From: CAYWVR01 sp964461715
GTDB taxonomy: Bacteria > Planctomycetota > Phycisphaerae > FEN-1346
NCBI GenBank assembly: GCA_964461715.1
Contig: CAYWVR010000030.1
Location: 1-36,988 of the forward strand
DNA length: 36,988 bases
Direction of reading: 5' to 3'
Shown here: positions 9,212-17,034 of the stretch, piece after piece
Layout: each line of letters starts with the position of its first letter
How positions within the stretch are numbered: position 1 is the first letter of the stretch
Made by a program: the position numbers and the translations under genes
Notes under the pieces: generated by a model
Databases searched by the model: none
Told to the model about the DNA's origin: nothing
The model's input: only the letters and a program-made list of their open reading frames with translations

Positions 9212-11641
9212 ATGCCGCGATTCGCCCGTGCCGCGCTTCTCGCCTTGACCGCCGCCGCCCTGCTCACGACCGTCCCACCGGTTCGTGCCGCGGAGGTCGG
9301 CCACCCCTTCATCCTCTGGACCGAGGAGGAGGCGGCCGCCATCCGCAAGCGGCTCGAGTCCGACCCCGCCGCCCGGACCCAGCTCGAGCGGACCCTGGCC
9401 ATCCGCACCAAGTCCGGCTCCACGCCCACCGTCATCAAGCTGTTCGGTGCCCACGTGCTGGGCGAGGGACGCGCGGACCAGAAGGCGGCACTGCTGAAGT
9501 TCATCGGTCGCAAGCCCGAGCCGCTCACCTGGGACCGCGACCCGGCCACCCTCAAGTGGAACGAGGGCATGCCCTCGGCCGGCGATCGTCACATGCGCGA
9601 CGAGCAGACCGAGAACGTGCTCCGCTATGACCTCTTCTACGACGAGCTGACGCCCGCCCAGCGAGCCGGCATCGAGAAATCGTTCAAGACCTACATCCAG
9701 TTCCACCTCGACGGCCACCCGCCGCGCCACCCCGCCTTCGCCTACGACCGCACCTCCTGGCTCCCGAACATGCATTGGCCGCGCCCCATCGGGACGCACC
9801 TCATGGCCCTGGGCATGCAGGACCGGGACCGGATCGAGGCCATGTTCAATGCCGAGGGCGGGTGGAAGTGGTGGTTCGACGCGTACGTTGCCGACCGCGG
9901 CTTTTACATGGAGGAATTCGGCAAGTTCTACTCGAACATCGGCTCCATGTTCTTCTGGTGCGAGGGCCTGGAAAAGATGGGCCTGAACCAGTTCGGATAC
10001 GGGTATACCGGCAAGAATGGGGCCGACTTCAAGTCGTTCCTCAAGGCCAATACGCTCGACATCACCTATCCGCGGACCGACTGGGGCGGCGGGCGGCCCA
10101 CGTACGGGCGCGTGACCATGGGCGACGCCAAGGGCCATGCTTTCAGCGGGGCCCCCGTCCAGCAGGCCATCGTCACCGGCTATCTCCCGAACGGCAAGGG
10201 CGGCCATCTCTGGGCCTCCAACGCCCACATGAACGGGCCCATGGCCAAGTTCCGCGAGCCGTTCTGGTTCGAGGCCGGGCACGCCCAATGGCCCGATGAC
10301 GGGTTCGATTACTTCATGGCCGCGCTGCGAAAGCCCGACGAGGACATCTACTACCCGACGCTCCTTTTCAACCTGCGGCCGATCGAGGCCGCGAAAGTCC
10401 GGCCGCCGGCCCCGGCGCCCTCGTTCGTGGCCCGTCAGCGGGGGTTCGCGATGCTCAAGGCCGACCATTCGCCCGCCTACTGGGAGGGCTGGAAACCCGC
10501 CGTCGCCCTCCAGTTCGCCCGCTATTACGTCCATTACGTCCACGATTGCTTCGTGCTGCTCGGGTACCAGGCCTACAACGCCCCCATCTACGTCAACACG
10601 GGCGGCTCCGGCTCCGGCTACGCGGGCGGCAACGCATGGAAGGACAGTGTCCGCGGGTCGACGGGCGTCGTCGTCGATAACCTCCAGGCCCAGCCCGTGG
10701 CCCGCACGGCCGACGGCACCGTGGGCCACCGGTACCGCGAAAACCTCGATAACGCCGCGGGAATACGGTTTGCGGCGGTTCGGGCGGCAGGGGTGTACCC
10801 GGATGTGGATATGGAGCGGATTCTGCTTCTGGCGGACGATTACCTCTTCGACGCCTTCTGGCTCGATTCGACGCGCGAGGGACCCCGAACGTACGAATGG
10901 CAGGTCCAATCGCCCTGCACGGCCGTCCTGGAGGACGCCTGGAAGCCCACCGACGAGCTCTCCGGAGGGGCCCTCTACAAGGGTTCCAAGTTCGAGGCCA
11001 AGACCGCCAACGGCAAGCAGGACCCCGTCTATGCCCATAAACGGGAGTTCGGGGCCGATCCGTGGGCCGTCACCCTCGCCTACCGGGCCCGCACGCCCGA
11101 CCTTGCCGCCGACCCCATCTTCGGCGGGTTCGCAAAGCGCGGCATCGGGGTGCGAGTGCACCTGGCGGGCGGGCCCGGGACGACCGTCTTCGCGGCAAGT
11201 CCGCCCGGGGCGAAGCGCGGGGAGGCCGGTGCGACGAGCCTCATCGTGCGGCGGCAGGTACAAGATACGGTGTTCGTGGCCCTCCATGACCCATTCGATG
11301 GGGGACAGCCGAACGTCGAGGCCTTCGAGACGATTCAGCAGGCGCCCGAGGGCGTCGCCGTCCGGGTGCGCGGCACGGGCGAGGAGGGCGGAGCCATCGA
11401 CGATCGCATCTACGTAGCCGTCGGCGATTCGGCCGGAAAGGCCGTCAGCCTGGGCTCCGGGCCCGAATCCTGCACTTTCGCCGATCACGCCTGGGTCCGC
11501 GTCGGCCCCAAGCAGGTCGAGGTCGTCGGCGATGTCCGGGCCCTCTCGGTCACCGTCAAGGGATCGCCGAAGCTCATCCTGAACGGCCAGGCCGCCACCG
11601 CGACGGTCGAAAGCGGCGTCCTGACCTACCGGTCGGAGTGA
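9212..11641 (+). CDS. Secreted heparinase II/III-like protein (putative polysaccharide lyase)
   Basis: The start is ATG 9212, with GGAGGG at 9198-9203 and a good signal peptide (MPRFARAALLALTAAALL, cut near VRAAE). The protein is 809 aa. The N-terminal half begins with 'WTEEEAAAIRKRLESDP', a common opening of heparinase/alginate-lyase-like alpha-toroid proteins, and is rich in Trp, Tyr and His. From about residue 400 it turns into beta-sandwich sequence with 'DSVRGSTGVVVDN' and 'RILLLADDYLFDAFWLDS', which match the layout of the heparinase II/III C-terminal region. The catalytic residues cannot be fixed by eye. The likely job is cleaving an acidic polysaccharide outside the cytoplasm. A 116-nt gap separates it from the protease genes; I see no promoter in the gap, so cotranscription is possible. 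Confidence 0.65.
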   Translation: MPRFARAALLALTAAALLTTVPPVRAAEVGHPFILWTEEEAAAIRKRLESDPAARTQLERTLAIRTKSGSTPTVIKLFGAHVLGEGRADQKAALLKFIGRKPEPLTWDRDPATLKWNEGMPSAGDRHMRDEQTENVLRYDLFYDELTPAQRAGIEKSFKTYIQFHLDGHPPRHPAFAYDRTSWLPNMHWPRPIGTHLMALGMQDRDRIEAMFNAEGGWKWWFDAYVADRGFYMEEFGKFYSNIGSMFFWCEGLEKMGLNQFGYGYTGKNGADFKSFLKANTLDITYPRTDWGGGRPTYGRVTMGDAKGHAFSGAPVQQAIVTGYLPNGKGGHLWASNAHMNGPMAKFREPFWFEAGHAQWPDDGFDYFMAALRKPDEDIYYPTLLFNLRPIEAAKVRPPAPAPSFVARQRGFAMLKADHSPAYWEGWKPAVALQFARYYVHYVHDCFVLLGYQAYNAPIYVNTGGSGSGYAGGNAWKDSVRGSTGVVVDNLQAQPVARTADGTVGHRYRENLDNAAGIRFAAVRAAGVYPDVDMERILLLADDYLFDAFWLDSTREGPRTYEWQVQSPCTAVLEDAWKPTDELSGGALYKGSKFEAKTANGKQDPVYAHKREFGADPWAVTLAYRARTPDLAADPIFGGFAKRGIGVRVHLAGGPGTTVFAASPPGAKRGEAGATSLIVRRQVQDTVFVALHDPFDGGQPNVEAFETIQQAPEGVAVRVRGTGEEGGAIDDRIYVAVGDSAGKAVSLGSGPESCTFADHAWVRVGPKQVEVVGDVRALSVTVKGSPKLILNGQAATATVESGVLTYRSE

Positions 11642-11660
11642 CGCCGCCCGTTCATTCAGG

Positions 11661-11790
11661 CAAAATGTGTCGCAATCCGAGAAACGGTTTATCCCTAAGC
11701 GACACACTTTTGGCGACTTTTCGGGGGGTACCGGGGGGGTACCGGGGGGGAAGTCGCCCCTTTTGCCCCCTTTTTCGCACGAAGTTGGCG
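11661..11790 (-). repeat. Intergenic repeat, copy A
   Basis: The reverse complement of this segment aligns with 22257-22372 on the plus strand. Shared blocks, in order, are CAACTTCGTGC, an A/G-rich GGGGCAAAA block, two or three C-runs of 6-7 bases separated by short spacers (CCCCCC-GGTACC-like here), GAAAAGTCGC/GAAGTCGCG and AAAAGTGTGTCG, then a region around CGTTTTCTCG or CGTTTCTCGG. On the plus strand the C-runs read as three G-runs (G6-G7). The copy lies between convergent genes. No transposase or flanking target duplication is visible. Confidence 0.6.
11662..11710. other. Inverted repeat at the end of repeat copy A
   Basis: AATGTGTCGC (11664-11673) pairs with GCGACACACT (11699-11708) at 9 of 10 positions around a 25-nt loop. 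It lies 20 nt after the stop of the heparinase-like gene and is followed on the plus strand by TTTTGGCGACTTTT. It may act as that gene's terminator, or be an end structure of the repeat element; copy B has lost most of the pairing. Confidence 0.4.
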
Positions 11791-12052
11791 CCTTTTCTTC
11801 CTGATTCCGCCCCGCGTCGCCCCTTCCCGATGGCGCAAAGACGCAAAATCTTTGCGAACGGGCGACACGTTGGCGCGCGAAGCTCGCAGCGCCGAACGCG
11901 GACCGAAAGACAAGTCGCATCAACATGCGTCAGATATGAGTCACGCGCCGGCGCGGGGTTCGCCGGGTCGGAAGGCCCGCCGCGCAGGTTTGCCATCGAG
12001 GCGTCGCGGCCCTTGGCGAGTTCGTGACTCCGTCACGGTGTCCCGGGCCGGT
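11791..12052. other. Intergenic, no gene seen
   Basis: Between repeat A and the convergent thioredoxin-like gene I see only a short inverted repeat, CGCAAAG (11834-11840) with CTTTGCG (11850-11856). Open frames here lack a ribosome-binding site and resemble no family. Confidence 0.5.
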
Positions 12053-12694
12053 CTACATCTTCATCTTCGAGAACGACCGGGCCACGTCGAGCAGCACGTC
12101 GGGGTCGAGGCGCTGGCGGAAGTCGCGGTTGACGTACTGGAACCGGATGGTTCCGTCCTGGTCGACGATGAAGACCGCGGGCACGGGAAGCATGTAGATG
12201 GGCTGGTCGCCGATCTTCGCGGGCTCGACGCCGAACCGCTCCAGGTCGCGGCGGGTCGTGGCGTCGGCGTAATAGGCCAGGCCCAGCTCCCGGGCCGCCT
12301 CCAGCCGCATGTCCGACAGAAGCTGGTATGAGAGCTTGTGCCGCTCGATGGCCTTGCGGAGCTCGTCGGGGGTGTCGGGGCTGATGGCCACGACCTGGTA
12401 CCCGAGCTCGGCGAGCTTCGGCTCGATCTTTTCGAGCTGTTCGAGCTGCTTGTTGCAGTAGACGCACCAGTTGCCGCGGTACACGATCAGGACGGTCGGT
12501 TTCTCGGCGAGGACCCCGCGCAGGGCGGTCGGGTCGCCGCCCGGAACCCAGAGGTTGACGGCGGGGACGGTGTCGCCGACGAGGGCCGGGGTGACGTCGG
12601 CGGCCGTGGGGGCCGCCCGCCGGCTCTCCTCGGCGCATCCGGCCAAGGCGACGGCGACGAACAGGGCAACGACGGTCATGGTTACGTGGCGCAT
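12053..12694 (-). CDS. Lipoprotein thioredoxin / peroxiredoxin-like protein (AhpC/TSA fold)
   Basis: The 213-aa protein starts at ATG 12694, with AAGGAG about 6 nt upstream. The N-terminus is a lipoprotein signal with lipobox LAGC (Cys20). The thioredoxin fold carries a WCVYC active site (Cys77 and Cys80) in the context 'RGNWCVYCNKQL', typical of peroxiredoxin-like and AhpC/TSA proteins. 'VAISPDTPDE' and 'VDQDGTIRFQYVN' further along fit the same fold. It probably acts as a membrane-anchored thiol oxidoreductase or peroxidase facing the periplasm. A TACAAT-like -10 (12746-12751 on the minus strand) lies about 50 nt upstream without a clear -35. The gene stands alone between convergent and divergent neighbours. 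Confidence 0.85.
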   Translation of the reverse strand: MRHVTMTVVALFVAVALAGCAEESRRAAPTAADVTPALVGDTVPAVNLWVPGGDPTALRGVLAEKPTVLIVYRGNWCVYCNKQLEQLEKIEPKLAELGYQVVAISPDTPDELRKAIERHKLSYQLLSDMRLEAARELGLAYYADATTRRDLERFGVEPAKIGDQPIYMLPVPAVFIVDQDGTIRFQYVNRDFRQRLDPDVLLDVARSFSKMKM

Positions 12695-12873
12695 GGTTTT
12701 CTCCTTGACCTCTGACGTGAATCTCCGGTGCTTCTCCTTTTCCGTATTGTAGGGGCTGCCCCGGGGGCGATTCCAGAAGATTGCGAAATCGTGCCCACGG
12801 GGTTGGCGTTTCGCCGCTTCCGGTGGCTCGGGGCAGGCCTACGACACGCGCGGCGCAGGTGGAGGTGAGGGGC

Positions 12874-12903
12874 GCATGGCCACACGATACGGCGTGGCCA
12901 TGC
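12874..12903. repeat. Perfect 10-bp inverted repeat in divergent intergenic region
   Basis: GCATGGCCAC (12874-12883) and GTGGCCATGC (12894-12903) flank a 10-nt loop. A second small hairpin (ACCCGCC with GGCGGGT) follows immediately at about 12905-12921. Both lie between the divergent thioredoxin-like and GTPase genes, about 55 nt upstream of the GTPase -35 element. It could be a dispersed palindromic repeat or an operator; the window alone cannot tell. Confidence 0.5.
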
Positions 12904-12956
12904 CACCCGCCCGCGGCGGGTCGGAGACCCGTCGTGCGAAGGGGGCCGGCACCCCT

Positions 12957-12985
12957 TTGCAGGGGAGGCGAGGGGGTCGTATAAT
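12957..12985 (+). promoter_or_regulatory. Sigma-70-type promoter of the GTPase gene
   Basis: TTGCAG (12957-12962), a 17-nt spacer and a perfect TATAAT (12980-12985), 41 nt before the GTPase start codon. Confidence 0.7.
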
Positions 12986-13026
12986 CGCTCCGCACGAACT
13001 CGAACCGGAGGCCGCGCCCGAGCCGC

Positions 13027-14004
13027 ATGCCCGCGAACCTGACGCCCCAATACCGCAGTGCCGAAGAGGCCTTTCGCCGCGCGACGGGGCAAGCCGAGAA
13101 GCTGGCCGCCCTGGAGGAGATGCTCGCCACCATCCCCAAGCACAAGGGGACGGAGAAGATGCAGGCGGACATCAAGCGGCGGATCGCCAAGATGCGCGAC
13201 GCCGCCGAGGCCAAGAGGGGCAAGGGCGGGGGCGTCGACCTCTTTCACGTCGAGAAGCACGGGGCGGGGCAGTGGGCCCTCGTGGGGATGCCCAACGCGG
13301 GTAAGAGCGCCCTCGTCGCGGCCGTCTCCCACGCCAAGGTCAACGTGGCCCCCTACCCCTTTGCCACCCACGCGCCCGTGCCGGGCATGATGGGCTTCGA
13401 GGACGTCCAGGTCCAGCTCGTCGACACGCCGCCCGTCACCGAGGACGGTCTCGTGCCGGGCCTCGCGGGGACGCTGCGCAACGCCGACGGGCTGCTCCTG
13501 CTCTTCGACCTGGCAGCCCCGAACATTCTGGAGCAGGTCGAGGTGACCCGCGACGTGCTCCGGGAGCGCGGCATCGTGGCCGAGGGGGAGGCGGCGCCGG
13601 AAGGCGGCGTGGCGAAGCCGATGCTGCGGGTCGGGACGAAGCTCGACGCCGAGGGGGCCCGCGACAATCTGGAGGCCCTGCGGGAACTCTATGAGGGGCC
13701 GATCGAGATTCTGGCCACCAGCGCCGAGACCGGCGAGGGCCTCGACGCGCTGGCCCGGGCGTGCTTCGAGCGGCTGGGCGTGGTGCGCGTCTACTCGAAG
13801 GAACCCGGCAAGCCCGCCGACATGGAGCAGCCGTTCATCTTGCCGCTCGGGTCGACGGTGTTGGACCTGGCGGAAGCCGTCCATCGCGACGTCGCCGCCC
13901 ACCTCAAACGCGCCCGCATCTGGGGTTCGGAGAAGTACGACGGGCAGCCGGTGCAGCGGGACCACGTGCTGGCGGACGGGGATGTCATCGAGCTGCACGT
14001 GTGA
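13027..14004 (+). CDS. DRG/OBG-like GTPase with C-terminal TGS domain
   Basis: The 325-aa protein begins with a helical region (1-75), as DRG proteins do, followed by a G domain. The P-loop is GMPNAGKS (87-94), switch I contains YPFATHAP, and the G3 motif reads DTPP (133-136) instead of DTPG. The G4 motif reads TKLD where NKxD is usual, and 'ILATSAETGEGLD' looks like G5. A TGS domain (about 250-325) holds 'FILPLGSTVLDLAEAVHRD' and ends 'VLADGDVIELH', as in DRG and Obg-type proteins. Such GTPases act in the cytoplasm around ribosomes or translation factors. The gene has its own promoter and an intrinsic terminator follows it. The changed G3 and G4 motifs may alter nucleotide affinity; the family call is firm, the role is not. 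Confidence 0.88.
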   Translation: MPANLTPQYRSAEEAFRRATGQAEKLAALEEMLATIPKHKGTEKMQADIKRRIAKMRDAAEAKRGKGGGVDLFHVEKHGAGQWALVGMPNAGKSALVAAVSHAKVNVAPYPFATHAPVPGMMGFEDVQVQLVDTPPVTEDGLVPGLAGTLRNADGLLLLFDLAAPNILEQVEVTRDVLRERGIVAEGEAAPEGGVAKPMLRVGTKLDAEGARDNLEALRELYEGPIEILATSAETGEGLDALARACFERLGVVRVYSKEPGKPADMEQPFILPLGSTVLDLAEAVHRDVAAHLKRARIWGSEKYDGQPVQRDHVLADGDVIELHV

Positions 14005-14036
14005 ACGGCAGGCATCGGGCAGGGGGCGTCGGGCCG

Positions 14037-14065
14037 TTGACTTGGCGGCGCCGGCGCAGTAAAAA
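14037..14065 (+). promoter_or_regulatory. Possible promoter of the helicase gene
   Basis: TTGACT (14037-14042) and TAAAAA (14060-14065) are spaced by 17 nt. If used, the transcript would run through the hairpin at 14077-14122 before reaching the helicase start. Confidence 0.4.
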
Positions 14066-14076
14066 GAATGGGGCAC

Positions 14077-14122
14077 GGGCGGGAGTCTCCGCAAGCGGCG
14101 GAGACGCTCGCCCTTCCTTTTT
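14077..14122 (+). terminator. Intrinsic terminator after the GTPase gene (or attenuator of the helicase)
   Basis: A stem of about 14 bp with two mismatches (GTCTCCGC paired with GCGGAGAC at its core) and a short loop is followed directly by TTCCTTTTT (14114-14122). It is 73 nt after the GTPase stop. Confidence 0.75.
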
Positions 14123-14137
14123 CTGTGGAGCCGGGTG

Positions 14138-16468
14138 ATGACCGACGGGGCCGGACCGTTTGACGCGTTCCTCGCGGACCTGGCGCACGACCGGCACTAT
14201 CGCGGCCAGATCGTCGAGGTGAAGTCCGTCCCGCCGCGCGACGCCGTCTACGCCGATCCCGCCGACCCGCTGCCCGTGCCGCTGACCGAAGGTCTCGCGA
14301 AGATGGGCATCGCGCGGCTCTACGCGCACCAGGCGGAGGCCCTCGACCGGGTGCGCGCCGGGCGCGACGTCGTCGTCGTCACCGCCACCGCGAGCGGCAA
14401 GACGATGGCCTACAACCTCCCGGTCATGGAGCGGCTGCTCGAGGATCCGATGGCCCGGGCCCTCTATCTTTTCCCCACGAAGGCCCTGGCCCGGGACCAG
14501 CTCGGGACGCTGGAGCGGTGGAAGGCGCTGCACCCGGCCCTGGCCTCCGCCCTCCGCCCCGCCACCTACGACGGCGATACGCCGCGCCACAACAGGCGCA
14601 AAATCCGCGAGGACGCCAACGTCATCCTCTCGAACCCCGACATGATGCACGTCGGCATCCTGCCGTATCATCCCCGTTGGGCCACGTTCCTCCAGAACCT
14701 GCGGTACGTCGTCGTCGACGAGCTGCACCAGTATCGCGGCATCTTCGGGTCGAACGTGGCGATGGTCGTGCGGCGGCTGGCCCGGGTCTGCGCCCATTAC
14801 GGCAGCCGGCCCCGGTTCATCGGCGCCAGCGCCACCATCGCCAACCCCGGGGCCCTGGCCGAGGACCTCCTGGGCCGCCCCTGCGCGACGGTCGAGAACG
14901 ACGGCGCCCCGCGCGGGCCGCGTCTGTTCGTCCTCTGGAACCCGCCTCTCTTCGGCGACGACCCCCTCACCCGTCGCAGCGCGAACCTGGAGGCCACGGA
15001 CCTCCTGGTGCGCCTCATGGAGCGCGGCGTGCAGACGATCGTCTTTACGCGGGCCCGCGTGGTGGCGGAGCTCGTGTATCGCTACGCCCGCGAGCAGCTC
15101 GAGCGGCGGGATAAGGCCCTGGTGCAGCGGCTCCGAGCCTATCGCGGCGGATACCTGCCGCAGGACCGGCGGGAGATCGAGCAGGCCCTTTTTACGGGCA
15201 AGCTCCTCGGCGTCGCCACCACGAACGCCCTGGAGCTGGGCATCGACGTGGGGAGCCTGGACGCCTCGATCCTCGTCGGCTTCCCCGGAACCATCGCCTC
15301 GACGCTCCAGCAGTCCGGCCGCGCGGGACGCGGCCAGGAGCAGGCCCTCACGGTTCTCATCGCCTACAACGACCCCGTCGACCAGTACCTCATGCATCAC
15401 CCGGAGTACCTCTTCGGGCGGCCCGTCGAGCACGGGGTCATCGACCCGGCGAACCCCTACATTCTGGCCTCGCACCTCGGGTGCGGCGCGGCCGAGCTTC
15501 CGCTGGCGCCGGAGGACGCCGAGGTGTTCGGGCCCGCGACGATCCCGGTGGCCGACGCCCTCGCCGCCGACGGGCGCCTGACGCGCATCGAGGACCGCTA
15601 CTACTGGTCGACCACCGACACCCCCTCCCACAGGACCGACCTCCGCACCATCTCCAACGACACCTTCACCATCGTCCGCATCGACGCGGCCAAGCCGCAG
15701 GTCCTCGGGCAGGTCGACGCCATCAGCGCCCCGGAGCTGGTCTACCCCAACGCCATCTACCTCCACGAGGGCGAGAGCTTCCAGGTCAAGGAGCTGGACT
15801 TCGAGGGCAAGGTCGCCTACATCCAACGGGCCGAGACGGACTACTACACGCAGCCGGTCCTCGCGGACAAGTGCAGGATCGTGGCCGAGCGGATCGCGAA
15901 GGCGGCCCGCGGTGCGACGGTCCGCTTCGGCGACCTGGACGTCACGTGGGCCACCATCGCCTTCAAGAAGATCAAGTACCACTCGAACGAGAACATCGGG
16001 CAGACGGCCCTGGACCTGCCGAGCCAGACGCTGCGGACGACGGGCCTGTGGCTGACGCCGGACCGGGAGATCATGGACGACCTGCGGGCCGCGGGCCTGA
16101 AGGCGGTGGAAGGCCTGGTGGGCGTCCGGAACCTGATGCTCGTGTGCCTCCCGATGCTGGCGATGTGCGACCGGAAGGACCTCTCGGGCATCTGCGAGAG
16201 CAGCCAGGTGGGCCGCCCCACGGCCTTCGTCTACGACCGGTTCCCGGGCGGGCTGGGCTTCGCGGAGAAGGGGTATGAGCTGCTGGACGAGTTGCTGGGC
16301 CTCTGCCTCCGGCTCGTCGCCGAATGCCCGTGCGAGGAGGGGTGCCCGAGCTGCGTGGGCCTCGCGAACCTCCGTCCCCCCCTCCACCAGGATCCCGACC
16401 TCTCCCACGGCTACGCCATCCCCTCGAAGGAGGCGGCGATGCTGCTGCTGGCGCGGTTGGAGGCGTGA
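14138..16468 (+). CDS. mrfA: MrfA/YprA-type DEAD/DEAH helicase with C-terminal DUF1998 zinc site
   Basis: The start is ATG 14138 (a GTG directly before it is the alternative), 7 nt after a GGAG; the protein is 776 aa, close to the ~750 of Bacillus MrfA. Motif I is TASGKT with Lys88 and motif II is DELH (194-197). 'GASATIANP' is motif III, and 'TNALELGIDVG' with 'QQSGRAGRG' are motifs V and VI. The C-terminal DUF1998 region carries the four-cysteine cluster CPCEEGCPSC (Cys730, 732, 736 and 739). In Bacillus, MrfA is a 3'-to-5' DNA helicase that works with the exonuclease MrfB (YprB) in repair of mitomycin-type damage. A YprB-like nuclease is encoded at 29457-30389 in this same window, but not next to it. 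Confidence 0.9.
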   Translation: MTDGAGPFDAFLADLAHDRHYRGQIVEVKSVPPRDAVYADPADPLPVPLTEGLAKMGIARLYAHQAEALDRVRAGRDVVVVTATASGKTMAYNLPVMERLLEDPMARALYLFPTKALARDQLGTLERWKALHPALASALRPATYDGDTPRHNRRKIREDANVILSNPDMMHVGILPYHPRWATFLQNLRYVVVDELHQYRGIFGSNVAMVVRRLARVCAHYGSRPRFIGASATIANPGALAEDLLGRPCATVENDGAPRGPRLFVLWNPPLFGDDPLTRRSANLEATDLLVRLMERGVQTIVFTRARVVAELVYRYAREQLERRDKALVQRLRAYRGGYLPQDRREIEQALFTGKLLGVATTNALELGIDVGSLDASILVGFPGTIASTLQQSGRAGRGQEQALTVLIAYNDPVDQYLMHHPEYLFGRPVEHGVIDPANPYILASHLGCGAAELPLAPEDAEVFGPATIPVADALAADGRLTRIEDRYYWSTTDTPSHRTDLRTISNDTFTIVRIDAAKPQVLGQVDAISAPELVYPNAIYLHEGESFQVKELDFEGKVAYIQRAETDYYTQPVLADKCRIVAERIAKAARGATVRFGDLDVTWATIAFKKIKYHSNENIGQTALDLPSQTLRTTGLWLTPDREIMDDLRAAGLKAVEGLVGVRNLMLVCLPMLAMCDRKDLSGICESSQVGRPTAFVYDRFPGGLGFAEKGYELLDELLGLCLRLVAECPCEEGCPSCVGLANLRPPLHQDPDLSHGYAIPSKEAAMLLLARLEA

Positions 16469-16495
16469 CAGAAGCCCTCTTGCGCAAGGGGAGAG

Positions 16496-16519
16496 GGAGA
16501 AAAAGGCCGCTTGCGGCCT
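16496..16519 (-). terminator. Intrinsic terminator, minus strand
   Basis: Read on the minus strand, AGGCCG, a CAAG loop and CGGCCT are followed by a T-run of five bases (plus-strand A-run 16500-16504). It would stop leftward transcription from the hairpin region or from the secreted-protein gene that ends at 17035, before it enters the convergent helicase gene. Confidence 0.6.
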
Positions 16520-16690
16520 GGCCCAGCGCGACGTAAGCCCCGGCGGGGATTGCCTTTACATAAAGGATGAGCCGGGCGAGTCGCCGTGGCTCGCCCGGCT
16601 CGGATGAGTGCCCGTCGGGGGGAGTAGCGGGCACCCCGTTCTCTATGCATCGCTTGCTTTGCTGTCGCGTGTCCTTCCTCAACCACCCTA
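16520..16690 (-). ncRNA. Hairpin array, candidate structured RNA or structured 3' UTR
   Basis: Four more inverted repeats lie in a row upstream of the terminator: CCCC/GGGG (16538-16548), CCTTTA/TAAAGG (16553-16566), a perfect 12-bp stem (arms 16569-16580 and 16590-16601, 9-nt loop) and GTGCCCG/CGGGCAC (16608-16634). With the terminator that makes five stems in about 140 nt. On the minus strand a TTGACT lies at about 16713-16718 with an ACAATA-like element about 19 nt on, a weak promoter. No known RNA family is recognised. It could equally be the 3' UTR of the gene ending at 17035. Confidence 0.3.
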
Positions 16691-17034
16691 TTGTTCGCCG
16701 TGTCCAAGGGGAGAGTCAACCCCTGCGCACGAAAAAAAGTTTCGACTCTGAAAGCACTTTGGGGGCCGCCCCGAGGGCCCCCGCAGGCCACGTTTCGCCG
16801 CCTTCGCCGCCAACGGCTACGAACACCATCGCATCACCGTCGAGAATCTCAAGGCCATCCGCTCTCGGCGGTCTGCGAGGGCCGCAGATGAAAGAAGTCG
16901 TTGGCCCCCGCCACGTACCCGATGCCACGCGTCCCGTCGTCCTACTACCCGTGGTGGACATCGCCATCAAGGTCCCGTTTTCTCGTAGACGTTGGACCTC
17001 TGGCTTGCAGCCGTGCCAAAGAGCCAAACCGCCG
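16691..17034. other. Intergenic, possible gene remnant
   Basis: A plus-strand frame at about 16789-16860 reads like ordinary protein (FAANGYEHHRITVENLKAI), but it has no start, no ribosome-binding site and no recognised family. A GC-rich hairpin is at about 16761-16782. I see no supported gene. Confidence 0.35.

Noticed and set aside
11661..11790. Repeat copy A as an insertion sequence
   Set aside because: No transposase frame, no target-site duplication and too short; treated as an intergenic repeat of unknown type.
9152..11926. Minus-strand frame of over 900 codons opposite the heparinase-like gene
   Set aside because: The plus-strand gene has a signal peptide, a ribosome-binding site and family-like motifs. 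The minus frame is only its shadow.
16789..16920. Plus-strand stretch that translates to normal-looking protein (FAANGYEHHRITVENLKAI)
   Set aside because: No start, no ribosome-binding site and no known family; at best a gene remnant, so it is only noted in the intergenic entry.
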